Virus record (IMG/VR): IMGVR_UViG_3300047174_000108
Span: 1 to 43,774 of that record
Length of the DNA stretch: 43,774 nt
Strand: one strand, 5' to 3'
Origin: a virus
Below, piece after piece: positions 16,997-22,563 of the stretch. Made by a program: the position numbers and the translations under genes. Every line of letters starts with the position of its first letter. Position 1 is the stretch's first letter. The notes below the pieces were generated by a model. It searched no databases. It was not told the DNA's origin and saw nothing but the letters and a program-made list of their open reading frames with translations.

Positions 16997-17110
16997 ATGG
17001 CAGGGAGGTTTATCGATAATCGATGCGGGTTTATCGATTATCGATGTGATAAAGATATAAGGATATGTGCATGTCCTTATCCGCGCGAACGAAACGACTG
17101 TTCGGCTTGA
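16997..17110 (+). CDS. possible 37-residue Cys-rich peptide
   Basis: ATG 16997 to TGA 17110. Contains five Cys and a repeated FID-x-RC pair encoded by the ATCGAT repeats. GGGAGG lies inside the frame and not before it. It may simply be a frame across operator repeats; listed with low confidence. Confidence 0.2.
   Translation: MAGRFIDNRCGFIDYRCDKDIRICACPYPRERNDCSA
17007..17046. repeat. two phased ATCGAT repeat units (operator or iteron)
   Basis: Units at 17007-17025 and 17028-17046, GGTTTATCGATWATCGATG, differ by one base and are 21 bp apart, two helical turns. Each unit has two ATCGAT boxes separated by one base and is nearly palindromic. Two same-face binding sites are implied. Confidence 0.7.
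17056..17079. promoter_or_regulatory. inverted repeat ATAAGGATAT / ATGTCCTTAT
   Basis: Ten-base arms with a four-base centre (GTGC), 9 of 10 positions pairing. It lies right after the ATCGAT repeats and may be a regulator site. Confidence 0.45.
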
Positions 17111-17223
17111 CAGCGCTTAGACCAGGGGCCGAGCCGCAACGCCGGCCTTCCCTTTCGGCCATGGCCGCCCACAACGGCGCAAAGCCGCCCCGCCGCCTTG
17201 GCGAAGCCGCTCTTGCATATTCT

Positions 17224-17232
17224 TGCTATGAT
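17224..17232 (+). promoter_or_regulatory. extended -10 promoter candidate for first early gene
   Basis: TGC-TATGAT is an extended -10 element; no good -35 is seen near 17204. A start near 17239 would place the 86-base hairpin in the mRNA leader. Confidence 0.4.
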
Positions 17233-17264
17233 GATAGGGAAGCGTGCTGATATACCAGGGCGGC

Positions 17265-17350
17265 GACAGTTAGAAGCCCGTATAGTAGTGGCGAGACGCT
17301 TCCATCCCTCGAAGGGGCTCTCGCCTCTACCATACTGCGGTCTAACTGTC
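17265..17350 (+). ncRNA. 86-base three-tier hairpin, structured leader or small RNA
   Basis: Outer stem GACAGTTAGA (17265-17274) with TCTAACTGTC (17341-17350), perfect over 10 bp. A symmetric 5x5 internal loop follows. The inner stem GTATAGTAGTGGCGAGA (17280-17296) pairs with 17319-17335 with two mismatches. The apex carries CCCT-CGA-AGGG. It ends 53 bases before the first early start codon. Too regular to be chance; it may be a leader switch, a small RNA or an origin structure. Confidence 0.65.
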
Positions 17351-17403
17351 AACCCCCTGAAGGATCAGCCGAAACCCTGCACTTGCAGCCTTTTGAGGGG
17401 AAA

Positions 17404-18006
17404 ATGTCTAACAAACTGAAGATAGACCTGCGTCTCGACCCTAAGCCTCACGGCTTCAAAATCTGGGACAAGGGCTTCCTGTATGAGCTGGCCGACTCCA
17501 AGCCGCACACTGACCGGAACAACAATCCGACCCTGGTCACCTATTGGACGTGCGAATGCGCCGAGGGCGGCCACAAATTCACGCATGTGACGGGAGCGGC
17601 GATTTACAATCTCCCGCGTCGCTGCACGGAACACGCTAAGGGCAAAGGGTGGGGAGCTGTGGCGCCACACACCTACCACGCCGCGAGCGAGGCGGACCTA
17701 AACGCGACGGAGGAAGGATCCAGGTCCGAGCGGCAAAGCCTGGTCTATGAAATTGAAAACATGAAGCGTCTTTTAGGGCTGGCGCTAGCCGGCGGGGGGC
17801 GCTTGACGATAGAGCAAGCCCGCGAGATCGTATGGGCCGAACAGCGCGACGCCTTAGAGGGATCGTCCAAGGAAGCCTTAAGCGCGCTCGAGGACTTGGT
17901 TATAGCACACAAGGACCTGGTGTATGAGCGCGGCCGGCAGGCAGTCAAAGCCGAGCGGAAGACCCTGGCCGCCCTGAAGCCGAGCCCCGAGGACCTGCTA
18001 AGCTAG
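17404..18006 (+). CDS. first early protein, unknown function
   Basis: 200 residues from ATG 17404, preceded by GAGGGG at 7 bases; an upstream in-frame ATG at 17383 lacks such a site. Residues 45-80 contain WTCECAEGGHKFTHVTGAAIYNLPRRC: spaced Cys and His residues that could hold a metal. The C-terminal 100 residues are charged helices (QSLVYEIENMKRLLGLAL, LEDLVIAHKDLVYERGRQ). No family recognised. First gene after the structured leader, so an early host-takeover role is plausible. Confidence 0.75.
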   Translation: MSNKLKIDLRLDPKPHGFKIWDKGFLYELADSKPHTDRNNNPTLVTYWTCECAEGGHKFTHVTGAAIYNLPRRCTEHAKGKGWGAVAPHTYHAASEADLNATEEGSRSERQSLVYEIENMKRLLGLALAGGGRLTIEQAREIVWAEQRDALEGSSKEALSALEDLVIAHKDLVYERGRQAVKAERKTLAALKPSPEDLLS

Positions 18007-18010
18007 GCCC

Positions 18011-18059
18011 GTGGTGCGTGGTAGCCCTGTGGTGAATACCACGCCTTACCACATACCAC
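18011..18059. repeat. triple GTGGT / triple ACCAC inverted array
   Basis: Three GTGGT boxes (18011, 18018, 18029) mirror three ACCAC boxes (18038, 18048, 18055) with gaps 2, 6, 4, 5, 2. GCGTGGTA and TACCACGC pair over 8 bp. It sits just after the first early stop. It may terminate that transcript or bind a multimeric regulator. Confidence 0.6.
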
Positions 18060-18079
18060 GCCAAGGAGGAAAAAGCCGC

Positions 18080-18108
18080 TTGACATTACTGTTCAGCCAT
18101 GAACACTT
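18080..18108 (+). promoter_or_regulatory. promoter with overlapping operator
   Basis: TTGACA at 18080-18085 is a perfect -35; the -10 near 18103-18108 (ACACTT) is weak. In the spacer lies TGTTCA-GCCA-TGAACA (18090-18105), a perfect 6-base inverted repeat of operator type. The gene at 18145 follows. Confidence 0.45.
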
Positions 18109-18144
18109 ACAGACGGCGGGCTCAGCCGCAATGGGGACAAGACC

Positions 18145-18324
18145 ATGGTCGAAAAGCTTATAATACAGACAAACGCCTTTAACGGTAAAATCGAAGGCGG
18201 ATACGTCAGCCTGTTTCAATGCAGAAAGTTCTTGAAGAGGGTAAGCGAAATGATGACGGTTGCGGAGGTGGGCGCGCACATCGTGGAGCACCCAGACATG
18301 CCGATCTGCGTTCTGGCCTGCTAA
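18145..18324 (+). CDS. 59-residue early protein, unknown
   Basis: ATG 18145 to TAA 18324. It has two Cys-bearing ends (LFQCRKFLKR and ICVLAC) and a short acidic middle (VAEVGAHIVEHPDMP). It follows a promoter/operator candidate and is followed by the first hairpin module. Just under common ORF length cut-offs and easily missed. Confidence 0.6.
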   Translation: MVEKLIIQTNAFNGKIEGGYVSLFQCRKFLKRVSEMMTVAEVGAHIVEHPDMPICVLAC

Positions 18325-18342
18325 ATTTGAGCGCCTCGATTA

Positions 18343-18384
18343 GCCTCCGCTGCGGCGGGGGCATTTCCAGGCGCTCAGGCCTGA
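18343..18384 (+). promoter_or_regulatory. intergenic hairpin module, copy 1
   Basis: GCCTCCGC-TGCG-GCGGGGGC stem (18343-18362), then the conserved AGGCGCTCAGGCCT (18369-18382) and a Shine-Dalgarno AGGAG. The stem sequence differs from copies 2-4 but the architecture is the same. Confidence 0.65.
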
Positions 18385-18398
18385 CTAGGAGAATGACC

Positions 18399-18641
18399 AT
18401 GGGAAAAGCTAAGCCCTACCTGGGCCACCCATCATGGAACGCATGGAACGTGTCGCTGTGGCTCAACAACGATGAAAACTTGTATCGCCTCGGCATGGAC
18501 CAATTACAGAGCTGCAAGGGCAACCTCAAGCAAGCAGCGGCGGCCTTTTACCTCAAATACTTGACCAACGAGAAGACGCCTGACGGTGCGCCCTACACCT
18601 TGACCAATGTCCGCCGCGCAATGCGCGAATGGGGCTTATGA
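18399..18641 (+). CDS. small early protein, unknown
   Basis: 80 residues from ATG 18399, 8 bases after AGGAG; an ATG two codons upstream is too close to that site. Contains HPSWNAWNVSLWLNNDENLY near residues 9-28 and LTNVRRAMREWGL at the C-terminus. This pattern (helical, Trp-rich, ends in RRAMREW) is typical of small accessory proteins of GC-rich phages. Function unknown. Bounded on both sides by hairpin modules, as a separate expression cassette. Confidence 0.72.
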   Translation: MGKAKPYLGHPSWNAWNVSLWLNNDENLYRLGMDQLQSCKGNLKQAAAAFYLKYLTNEKTPDGAPYTLTNVRRAMREWGL

Positions 18642-18656
18642 CCTTGAACCCCGCTT

Positions 18657-18704
18657 AAGCCCCATCGCCAAGCGCGGTGGGGCTTTCCAGGCGCTCAGGC
18701 CTGA
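18657..18704 (+). terminator. intergenic hairpin module, copy 2
   Basis: Twelve-base-pair stem AAGCCCCATCGC / GCGGTGGGGCTT with a five-base loop (18657-18685), then AGGCGCTCAGGCCT (18689-18702) and AGGAG. It looks like a weak terminator followed by a translation start module for the next gene. Confidence 0.72.
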
Positions 18705-18719
18705 CAGGAGACAAGACTT

Positions 18720-18956
18720 ATGCCAGCCACCAAAACCGCGATCCTAGCCACTTATCGTGAGCTATTGAAAGTTTACCCCTGGGCTTCGGACGAAGCGAAG
18801 CTAGACAAGTTCATGGCCGCTGCGCGCGAAACCCTGGACGGCGGCAACGCCATAGACCGCACAGGCCATACTTGGCTACGCGCCTTGGAGCTCAATGGGA
18901 TTTTTTCACGTAAAGGCCAAACGCTTAAGGCGCTGCACGCATTGCCAGAAAGCTGA
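18720..18956 (+). CDS. small early protein, unknown
   Basis: 78 residues from ATG 18720, 10 bases after AGGAG. It is helical, with TYRELLKVYPWASDEAKLDKF in the first third and a C-terminal HTWLRALELNGIFSRKGQTL. No cysteine or known motif. Flanked by hairpin modules 2 and 3. Confidence 0.7.
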   Translation: MPATKTAILATYRELLKVYPWASDEAKLDKFMAAARETLDGGNAIDRTGHTWLRALELNGIFSRKGQTLKALHALPES

Positions 18957-18972
18957 AACTTGAACCCCGCTT

Positions 18973-19018
18973 AAGCCCCATCGCCAAACGCGGTGAGGCT
19001 TTTGAGGCGCTCAGGCCT
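18973..19018 (+). terminator. intergenic hairpin module, copy 3
   Basis: Stem AAGCCCCATCGC / GCGGTGAGGCTT with a single C-A mismatch (18973-19001), followed by TTT, then GAGGCGCTCAGGCCT (19004-19018) and AGGA before the next ATG. Confidence 0.72.
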
Positions 19019-19032
19019 CCAGGAACAAAAAC

Positions 19033-19779
19033 ATGACCGTTTCGATAACCCGTGACCAGCTGGTCGCTATGAAGCCTTGCGATCTCGAAAGCCGCCTTGC
19101 TTTATTCGGCGATCGCGAAACCCTTACCGTTGCAGACGCATTGGCGGCCGGCGTGCCGGTCTACGATCTGCTTTGGGTCGCCGCCCGCCTCGACATGAAG
19201 CGCCAATGCGTCCGATTCGCTTTAGAGTGCACCCAGCGTGTCGCGCACCTCAATCCAGATCCTCGCGTTCAAGGCGCCTTGGACGCCACGCAAAAATGGC
19301 TCGACGCTGATACGGGCGTAACCGAGGCCGCCGTCGGGGCCGCCAGGGCCGCCAGGGCCGCCAGGGCCGCCGCCAGGGACGCCGCCAGGGACGCCGCCAG
19401 GGATGCCAGGGACGCCGCCAGGGATGCCAGGGCCGCCGAGGCCGCCTGGACCGCCGAGGCCGCCTGGGCCGCTGCCAGGGCCGCCGCCAGGGCCGCCGAG
19501 GCCGCCAGGGCCGCCAGGGCCGCCGGGGCCGCCGCCTGGGCCGCCGGGGCCGCCGCCAGGGCCGCCGAGGCCGCCAGGGCCACCGCCAGGGCCGCCGCCT
19601 GGGCCGCCGGGGCCGCCGGGGCCGCCGCCTGGGCCGCCGGGGCCGCCGCCGAGGCCGCCGGGGCCGCCGCCGAGGCCGCCGGGGCCGCCGGGGCCGCCGG
19701 GGCCGCCGGGGCCGCCGGGGCCGCCGGGGCCGCCGAACAAGAGGCGCAGCGCGAAATTTTCCTTAAGATATTCGCATGA
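19033..19779 (+). CDS. Ala-rich helical repeat protein
   Basis: 248 residues from ATG 19033. Residues 1-95 are a normal globular domain (DQLVAMKPCDLESRLALFGDRETLTVADAL..., LLWVAARL, CVRFALECTQRV), seen with such tails in many phage and bacterial small proteins. Residues 96-235 are almost purely Ala with Arg, Glu, Trp, Gly and Asp, in a near nonapeptide/tripeptide pattern. The C-terminus returns to a mixed EQEAQREIFLKIFA. The repeat is encoded by GCCGCC(A/G)GG-type triplet blocks that can slip without frameshift. Function unknown; the family is sometimes labelled putative immunity protein. Confidence 0.72.
   Translation: MTVSITRDQLVAMKPCDLESRLALFGDRETLTVADALAAGVPVYDLLWVAARLDMKRQCVRFALECTQRVAHLNPDPRVQGALDATQKWLDADTGVTEAAVGAARAARAARAAARDAARDAARDARDAARDARAAEAAWTAEAAWAAARAAARAAEAARAARAAGAAAWAAGAAARAAEAARATARAAAWAAGAAGAAAWAAGAAAEAAGAAAEAAGAAGAAGAAGAAGAAGAAEQEAQREIFLKIFA
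19339..19735. repeat. GCC/GCCAGG low-complexity tandem repeat
   Basis: Imperfect 6- and 9-base units (GCCGCCAGG, GCCGCCGGG, GCCGCCGAG) over about 400 bp inside the Ala-rich gene. All unit lengths are multiples of three. Expect length differences between isolates and assembly uncertainty here. Confidence 0.85.
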
Positions 19780-19868
19780 TGCGCGCCGCCGTCTTCATGC
19801 TCAACCTAGCCGGCGCCCTGGCTTTCTACGCGATCGCCTTCGGCGCCATCGTTCTACTCTCACACTGA
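19776..19868 (+). CDS. 30-residue single-pass membrane peptide
   Basis: ATG 19776 overlaps the preceding TGA (ATGATG); stop 19868. Residues 5-29 form one hydrophobic helix (VFMLNLAGALAFYAIAFGAI). It is coupled to the Ala-rich gene, so the two may act together. Its translation is not proven. Confidence 0.5.
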   Translation: MMRAAVFMLNLAGALAFYAIAFGAIVLLSH

Positions 19869-19877
19869 GCTTCGCTT

Positions 19878-19924
19878 AAGCCTCACCGCCAAGCGTGGTG
19901 AGGTTTTTGAGGCGCTCAGGCCTT
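19878..19924 (+). terminator. intergenic hairpin module, copy 4
   Basis: Stem AAGCCTCACCGC / GTGGTGAGGTTT-type (19878-19906), followed by TTTTT, then GAGGCGCTCAGGCCT (19909-19923) and AGGA. Relative to copy 2, a C-G pair has become T-A, a compensatory change keeping the stem. Confidence 0.72.
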
Positions 19925-19935
19925 TAGGAAAAACC

Positions 19936-20148
19936 ATGAACCTCCTAGCTGAAGTCAAAGACGCCACAGGCTGGCCGGACGTAGATATCGCCGACATGGT
20001 AGGGCTGACCAGAATCACCGTGAACCGCGCGTCGCACGGCGCTAACGTGCGGATGCGCGACATGAAAACCGAGCATCTGCGCGACGCCCTGGTCGAGCTG
20101 CGCGACAAGCTGCAAACGCTAATCGACTATATCGACCTGACCAGTTGA
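19936..20148 (+). CDS. small helix-turn-helix DNA-binding protein
   Basis: 70 residues from ATG 19936, preceded by AGGAAAAACC. Residues 14-38 (DVDIADMVGLTRITVNRASHG) have the shape of a Cro/CI-like HTH with the turn at VGL; the rest is an amphipathic helix (LRDALVELRDKLQTLIDYI) suited to dimerisation. Plausible early regulator, possibly of the TGTTCA or ATCGAT sites in this genome. Its own gene ends inside the -35 of the RusA promoter. Confidence 0.65.
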   Translation: MNLLAEVKDATGWPDVDIADMVGLTRITVNRASHGANVRMRDMKTEHLRDALVELRDKLQTLIDYIDLTS

Positions 20149-20174
20149 CGCCGAACGGGAAAGGCGTTTAACAT
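20145..20174 (+). promoter_or_regulatory. promoter for RusA gene
   Basis: TTGACG (20145-20150), 18-base spacer, TAACAT (20169-20174), inside GTTTAACATTTTAA. Same geometry as at 23898. The expected transcription start falls at or next to the RusA ATG 20182, predicting a leaderless mRNA. Confidence 0.65.
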
Positions 20175-20181
20175 TTTAAGC

Positions 20182-20589
20182 ATGATCACTTTCACCGTCA
20201 TGGGTGCGCCGCGCGGCTGGGCTAGGACCGGCCAGCGCGGCGCCGTGCGTTTTGTCGATAAGGCGACCGCGAGCTACGAAAACAAGGTAGCGCACTTGGC
20301 TAGCCTAGAGATGAAGGGGACCGCGCCATGGGAAGGTCCTGTCTCTGTGCAGATCGAGATCACTTATGATGTGCCTGAGTCCTGGTCGAAGAAGCGCCGC
20401 GCCACGGCGCCAGGATCGCCAGCGCCCAAGAAGCCCGACATCGACAACTGCGCCAAGATCATCCTCGATGGTCTGAACGGCGTCGCGTTCAAGGATGACT
20501 CCCAAGTCACGGATCTTCGCGTGATTAAACGGTACGGCGAAACGGCCGAGACCTACGTCGTGGTCTCCAAAATGGAGCTTTTGTCATGA
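20182..20589 (+). CDS. rusA: RusA-family Holliday junction resolvase
   Basis: 135 residues. RusA signature in order: PVSVQIEITYDVPESWSKKRR (residues 50-72), KPDIDNCAKIILDGLNGVAF (about 76-97), DDSQVTDLRVIKRYG (98-113). The Asp residues in PDIDN, LDG and DDSQ match the catalytic acidic residues known for RusA. It cleaves four-way DNA junctions formed in replication and recombination, before packaging. Length is normal for the family. There is no Shine-Dalgarno in front of ATG 20182, in line with leaderless translation. The stop overlaps the next start. Confidence 0.9.
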   Translation: MITFTVMGAPRGWARTGQRGAVRFVDKATASYENKVAHLASLEMKGTAPWEGPVSVQIEITYDVPESWSKKRRATAPGSPAPKKPDIDNCAKIILDGLNGVAFKDDSQVTDLRVIKRYGETAETYVVVSKMELLS

Positions 20590-20590
20590 C
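20566..20590 (+). repeat. 25-base translation-start repeat, copy 1 (copy 2 at 21688..21712)
   Basis: TCCAARATGGAGCTTTTGTCRTGAC-type sequence, 23 of 25 identical to 21688-21712. In both copies GGAG serves as Shine-Dalgarno and RTG as the start of the next gene (ATG 20586; GTG 21708). Copy 1 also encodes the RusA C-terminus. Confidence 0.75.
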
Positions 20591-21374
20591 CCACCCTAAC
20601 CCTACCGGGGAGGACGCGGCGCTGATCGAAGAGGCGCGCTCGGCGCTTCAACGCTACGGCCGAATGTTGAATAGTAACGGCTACCTTGATGGACCGGGCT
20701 TTTTAAGCGTCTGTTCTCTAATTGAACCCCACGCATTGGCAACCTTTTCCCTCGCCCCCAAAGGAGAGCGCATGATGTCCAAGCCAATTCTCTGCGTAGA
20801 TTTTGACGGCGTGATCCACAGCTACACAAGCGGATGGAAGGGCGAAACTGTCATTTCAGACCCGCCGGTTAAAGGCGCTATTCAGTTTCTGTGGCGCGCA
20901 ACTGAGTTTTTCGATGTTCAGATTTATTCGTCGCGGTCAAAAAATGCTGAGGCTCGCATGGCGATGAAGGTTTGGCTCTGCACTTACGCTGCTTATGAAT
21001 TCGAGCGTGGCCACCCTATGGTAGAGCCGGAAGAAAATTATCCTATAGGCTTTGCTGCTGAAAAGCCGCCCGCTTTTCTTACAATAGATGATCGTGCCAT
21101 CTGCTTTGACGGCGTGTGGGCAGACAAGAACCCAGCCGATTTGCTCAACTTCCAACCCTGGAATAAGCGAAAAATTGGCGCGACGGGAAAGTTTCCAAGT
21201 GGCGTTTTGAACGATGAAGACGAGGGCGAATTGGCGCTAGGCGTGGCGCGCGATTCAGTTGACGGTCTGGTGCATTTGAACTTCGGAAAGTCGGTCGCGT
21301 GGCTCGCGCTTCCGCCAGAAACCGCCGCATCGCTTGGCCGGCTGCTTTTGAAACACGCGGGCAGCAGCCGATGA
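20586..21374 (+). CDS. HAD-superfamily phosphatase-like protein
   Basis: 262 residues from ATG 20586. HAD motif I is ILCVDFDGVIHSY (Asp72, Asp74), motif II is likely VQIYSSRS near residue 118, and a late IDDRAICFDG segment fits motif III/IV. The 65 residues before this are helical and look like a separate piece. A strong internal site (AAAGGAGAG before ATG 20772) may give a shorter product starting at MMSKP. The C-terminal 55 residues form another small domain (VDGLVHLNFGKSVAWLALPPETA). Comparable phage proteins are annotated as HAD hydrolase or polynucleotide phosphatase; substrate unknown. Confidence 0.78.
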   Translation: MTHPNPTGEDAALIEEARSALQRYGRMLNSNGYLDGPGFLSVCSLIEPHALATFSLAPKGERMMSKPILCVDFDGVIHSYTSGWKGETVISDPPVKGAIQFLWRATEFFDVQIYSSRSKNAEARMAMKVWLCTYAAYEFERGHPMVEPEENYPIGFAAEKPPAFLTIDDRAICFDGVWADKNPADLLNFQPWNKRKIGATGKFPSGVLNDEDEGELALGVARDSVDGLVHLNFGKSVAWLALPPETAASLGRLLLKHAGSSR

Positions 21375-21499
21375 CTGATCAATCCGACCCCACCACCGAA
21401 CACGCCGACCTGATCGCGCGGCTACGGCCGACGATGAGGTTGGCGACGGCGTCAAGGTCGAAGTGTGTTTTTGTAACGTGCGGGACGGCAGCTTATTGA
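21371..21499 (+). CDS. 42-residue truncated accessory protein
   Basis: ATG 21371 overlaps the HAD gene stop (ATGA). The start MTDQSDPTTEHADLIARLRP matches the opening of longer phage accessory proteins with ADLIARLR, but it stops early after a Cys-bearing tail. Possibly a frameshifted remnant or a genuine micro-protein. Confidence 0.4.
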   Translation: MTDQSDPTTEHADLIARLRPTMRLATASRSKCVFVTCGTAAY

Positions 21500-21542
21500 T
21501 GCGCCATCCTCGCTGCGGACGGAATTGCCGAGGGCTGGGCCG

Positions 21543-21686
21543 ATGGGTGAGCCGCAAGAAGAGCGCTGTCACGCCAACCGAGACGGCGAGTGCTACCACG
21601 CGAACTGCCCTCAATTACACGATGGCGAGCCGGAAAGAACGGGGCGTCACTGCCCTCTAGATACGGGGGATGAAGACGATGAGTGA
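21543..21686 (+). CDS. 47-residue Cys/His-rich protein
   Basis: ATG 21543 to TGA 21686. Pattern: ERCHANRDGECYHANCPQLH followed by GRHCPLDTGDEDDE, four Cys and four His in 30 residues, suggesting a compact zinc-binding fold. This is a recurring small protein of GC-rich phages by my recollection of the pattern; function unknown. It lies between the HAD and winged-helix genes and is below usual ORF length limits. Confidence 0.65.
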   Translation: MGEPQEERCHANRDGECYHANCPQLHDGEPERTGRHCPLDTGDEDDE

Positions 21687-21687
21687 G

Positions 21688-21712
21688 TCCAAGATGGAGC
21701 TTTTGTCGTGAC
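21688..21712 (+). repeat. 25-base translation-start repeat, copy 2
   Basis: Second copy of the 20566-20590 element; supplies GGAG and GTG to the winged-helix gene. It also encodes the residues SKMELLS in a short leader frame, the same seven residues as the RusA end. Confidence 0.75.
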
Positions 21713-22097
21713 GAAAACCTATGAAGAACTAGAAGAAGAGCTGGCGTATTTCAAGCAAGCCTTAAAAGTCGAGCAGTCAGAAAAACGATTGGCGAAACTG
21801 TCCAAGGTTTTCGGCTTTACACCGTCTCAAGCCAAATTAGCTCTGGCGCTTTATGATCGCGCAGGGGGAATGCTAACCAAAGGATTTGCTCTTGACATTC
21901 TTTACCCCAATCCAGACGAAGCGGCAGAGCAAAAGATAATCGATGTGTTTATTTGCAAAATCCGCACCAAGCTAATCTATCGCTGCGGCGATCAGAAGCC
22001 GATCAATACGGTTTGGGGGCGCGGTTATCAGATGTCGCCAGCGGGGATGGCGATCTTCGCCCAAGCGCTGGGTGAGGCGCCGCTTCACAATGGCTAA
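21708..22097 (+). CDS. winged-helix transcription regulator (OmpR/PhoB-type DNA-binding domain)
   Basis: 129 residues from GTG 21708, within the 25-base start repeat. An N-terminal coiled coil (YEELEEELAYFKQALKVEQSEKRL) leads to FTPSQAKLALALYDRAGGMLTK, then KIIDVFICKIRTKL and INTVWGRGYQM, which are the recognition helix and wing of OmpR/PhoB-type winged helices. There is no receiver domain. Likely a phage transcription regulator that dimerises through the coil; possible target is the GTTTAACATTNTAA promoters, but this is speculative. Overlaps the methyltransferase start. Confidence 0.75.
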   Translation: MTKTYEELEEELAYFKQALKVEQSEKRLAKLSKVFGFTPSQAKLALALYDRAGGMLTKGFALDILYPNPDEAAEQKIIDVFICKIRTKLIYRCGDQKPINTVWGRGYQMSPAGMAIFAQALGEAPLHNG

Positions 22098-22563
22098 GCA
22101 CGAAAAACCCGGAAAGTCTGATGAATGGTACACGCCTCCCCGCGTTTTCGACGCATTGGGGGTGCGTTTTGACATCGATGTTGCTTACCCTTGGTATGCC
22201 GAGCCGGACGTCCCCGCGGATAGGTTTATATGCAAGGGGGGCCTAGAAGCCGATTGGACGGGTTTTGTTTGGATGAACCCGCCCTTTGGCGGTCGTAACG
22301 GTATAAAGCCTTGGCTCGACAAGTTTTTTGCGCACGGTAACGGCGTGGCGCTGACGCCTGACCGGACTTCGGCGCCATGGTGGCAAGAAGCGGCGACCAA
22401 AGCCGATTTGATTTTGTTCGTCAACGGCAAGATACGTTTTATCCCCGGCCCTGGCGTTAAAGAAAGCTCGCCTGCCCAAGGTACGAGTCTCATGGCTTCA
22501 GGCGCTCGCGGAGTTAAGGCCCTCAGGACCGCTGCTGAGAATGGTTTAGGTCTGTGCCGTTAG
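22090..22563 (+). CDS. phage Dam-type DNA N6-adenine methyltransferase
   Basis: 157 residues from ATG 22090. Matches the phage Dam family (DNA N-6-adenine-methyltransferase) in order: SDEWYTPPRVFDALG, FDIDVAYPWYAEPDVPADRF, WMNPPFGGRNGIKPWLDKFF, GVALTPDRTSAPWWQEA, LILFVNGKIRF. The NPPF tetrapeptide is the catalytic DPPY-type motif for adenine methylation. Methylates host-like sites in phage DNA, probably as protection from restriction; target sequence not predictable here. It overlaps both neighbours, so it is co-translated with the helicase gene. Confidence 0.88.
   Translation: MAKHEKPGKSDEWYTPPRVFDALGVRFDIDVAYPWYAEPDVPADRFICKGGLEADWTGFVWMNPPFGGRNGIKPWLDKFFAHGNGVALTPDRTSAPWWQEAATKADLILFVNGKIRFIPGPGVKESSPAQGTSLMASGARGVKALRTAAENGLGLCR

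Larger units (their letters stand above)
16606..17403. other. divergent control region, about 800 bp
   Basis: No convincing long gene lies here. It holds, left to right, a late promoter candidate, a minus-strand terminator, a 25-base near-palindrome, a GTTTAACATTNTAA motif, phased ATCGAT repeats, an ATAAGGA/TCCTTAT inverted repeat, an extended -10 element and a large hairpin. The concentration of repeats between divergent early and late units makes it the best candidate for the origin of replication and the main control switch. Confidence 0.7.

Noticed and set aside
17077-17352. 91-residue minus-strand ORF in the control region
   Set aside because: Basic, low-information sequence crossing the hairpin; no ribosome binding site seen. 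Kept as non-coding.
17100-17400. tRNA gene
   Set aside because: Looked for an acceptor stem, T-loop and CCA because of the strong hairpin; the fold is one long stem and no cloverleaf or GTTC loop is present.
19339-19735. possible CRISPR array
   Set aside because: Units of 6-9 bases with no spacers and a continuous reading frame; it is a coding triplet repeat.
19222-19740. collagen-like GGPGGP ORF on the minus strand
   Set aside because: Direct consequence of the GCC/CAGG repeats on the plus strand; the plus-strand frame has a non-repeated globular domain, hairpin module and ribosome binding site, the minus frame has none.
19403-19879. Pro/Gly-rich PPGPP ORF on the plus strand
   Set aside because: Alternate frame of the Ala-rich repeat; no start signal.
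19936-20148. lysogeny repressor
   Set aside because: Only 70 residues, no oligomerisation or cleavage domain, and no integrase or attachment site in the genome.
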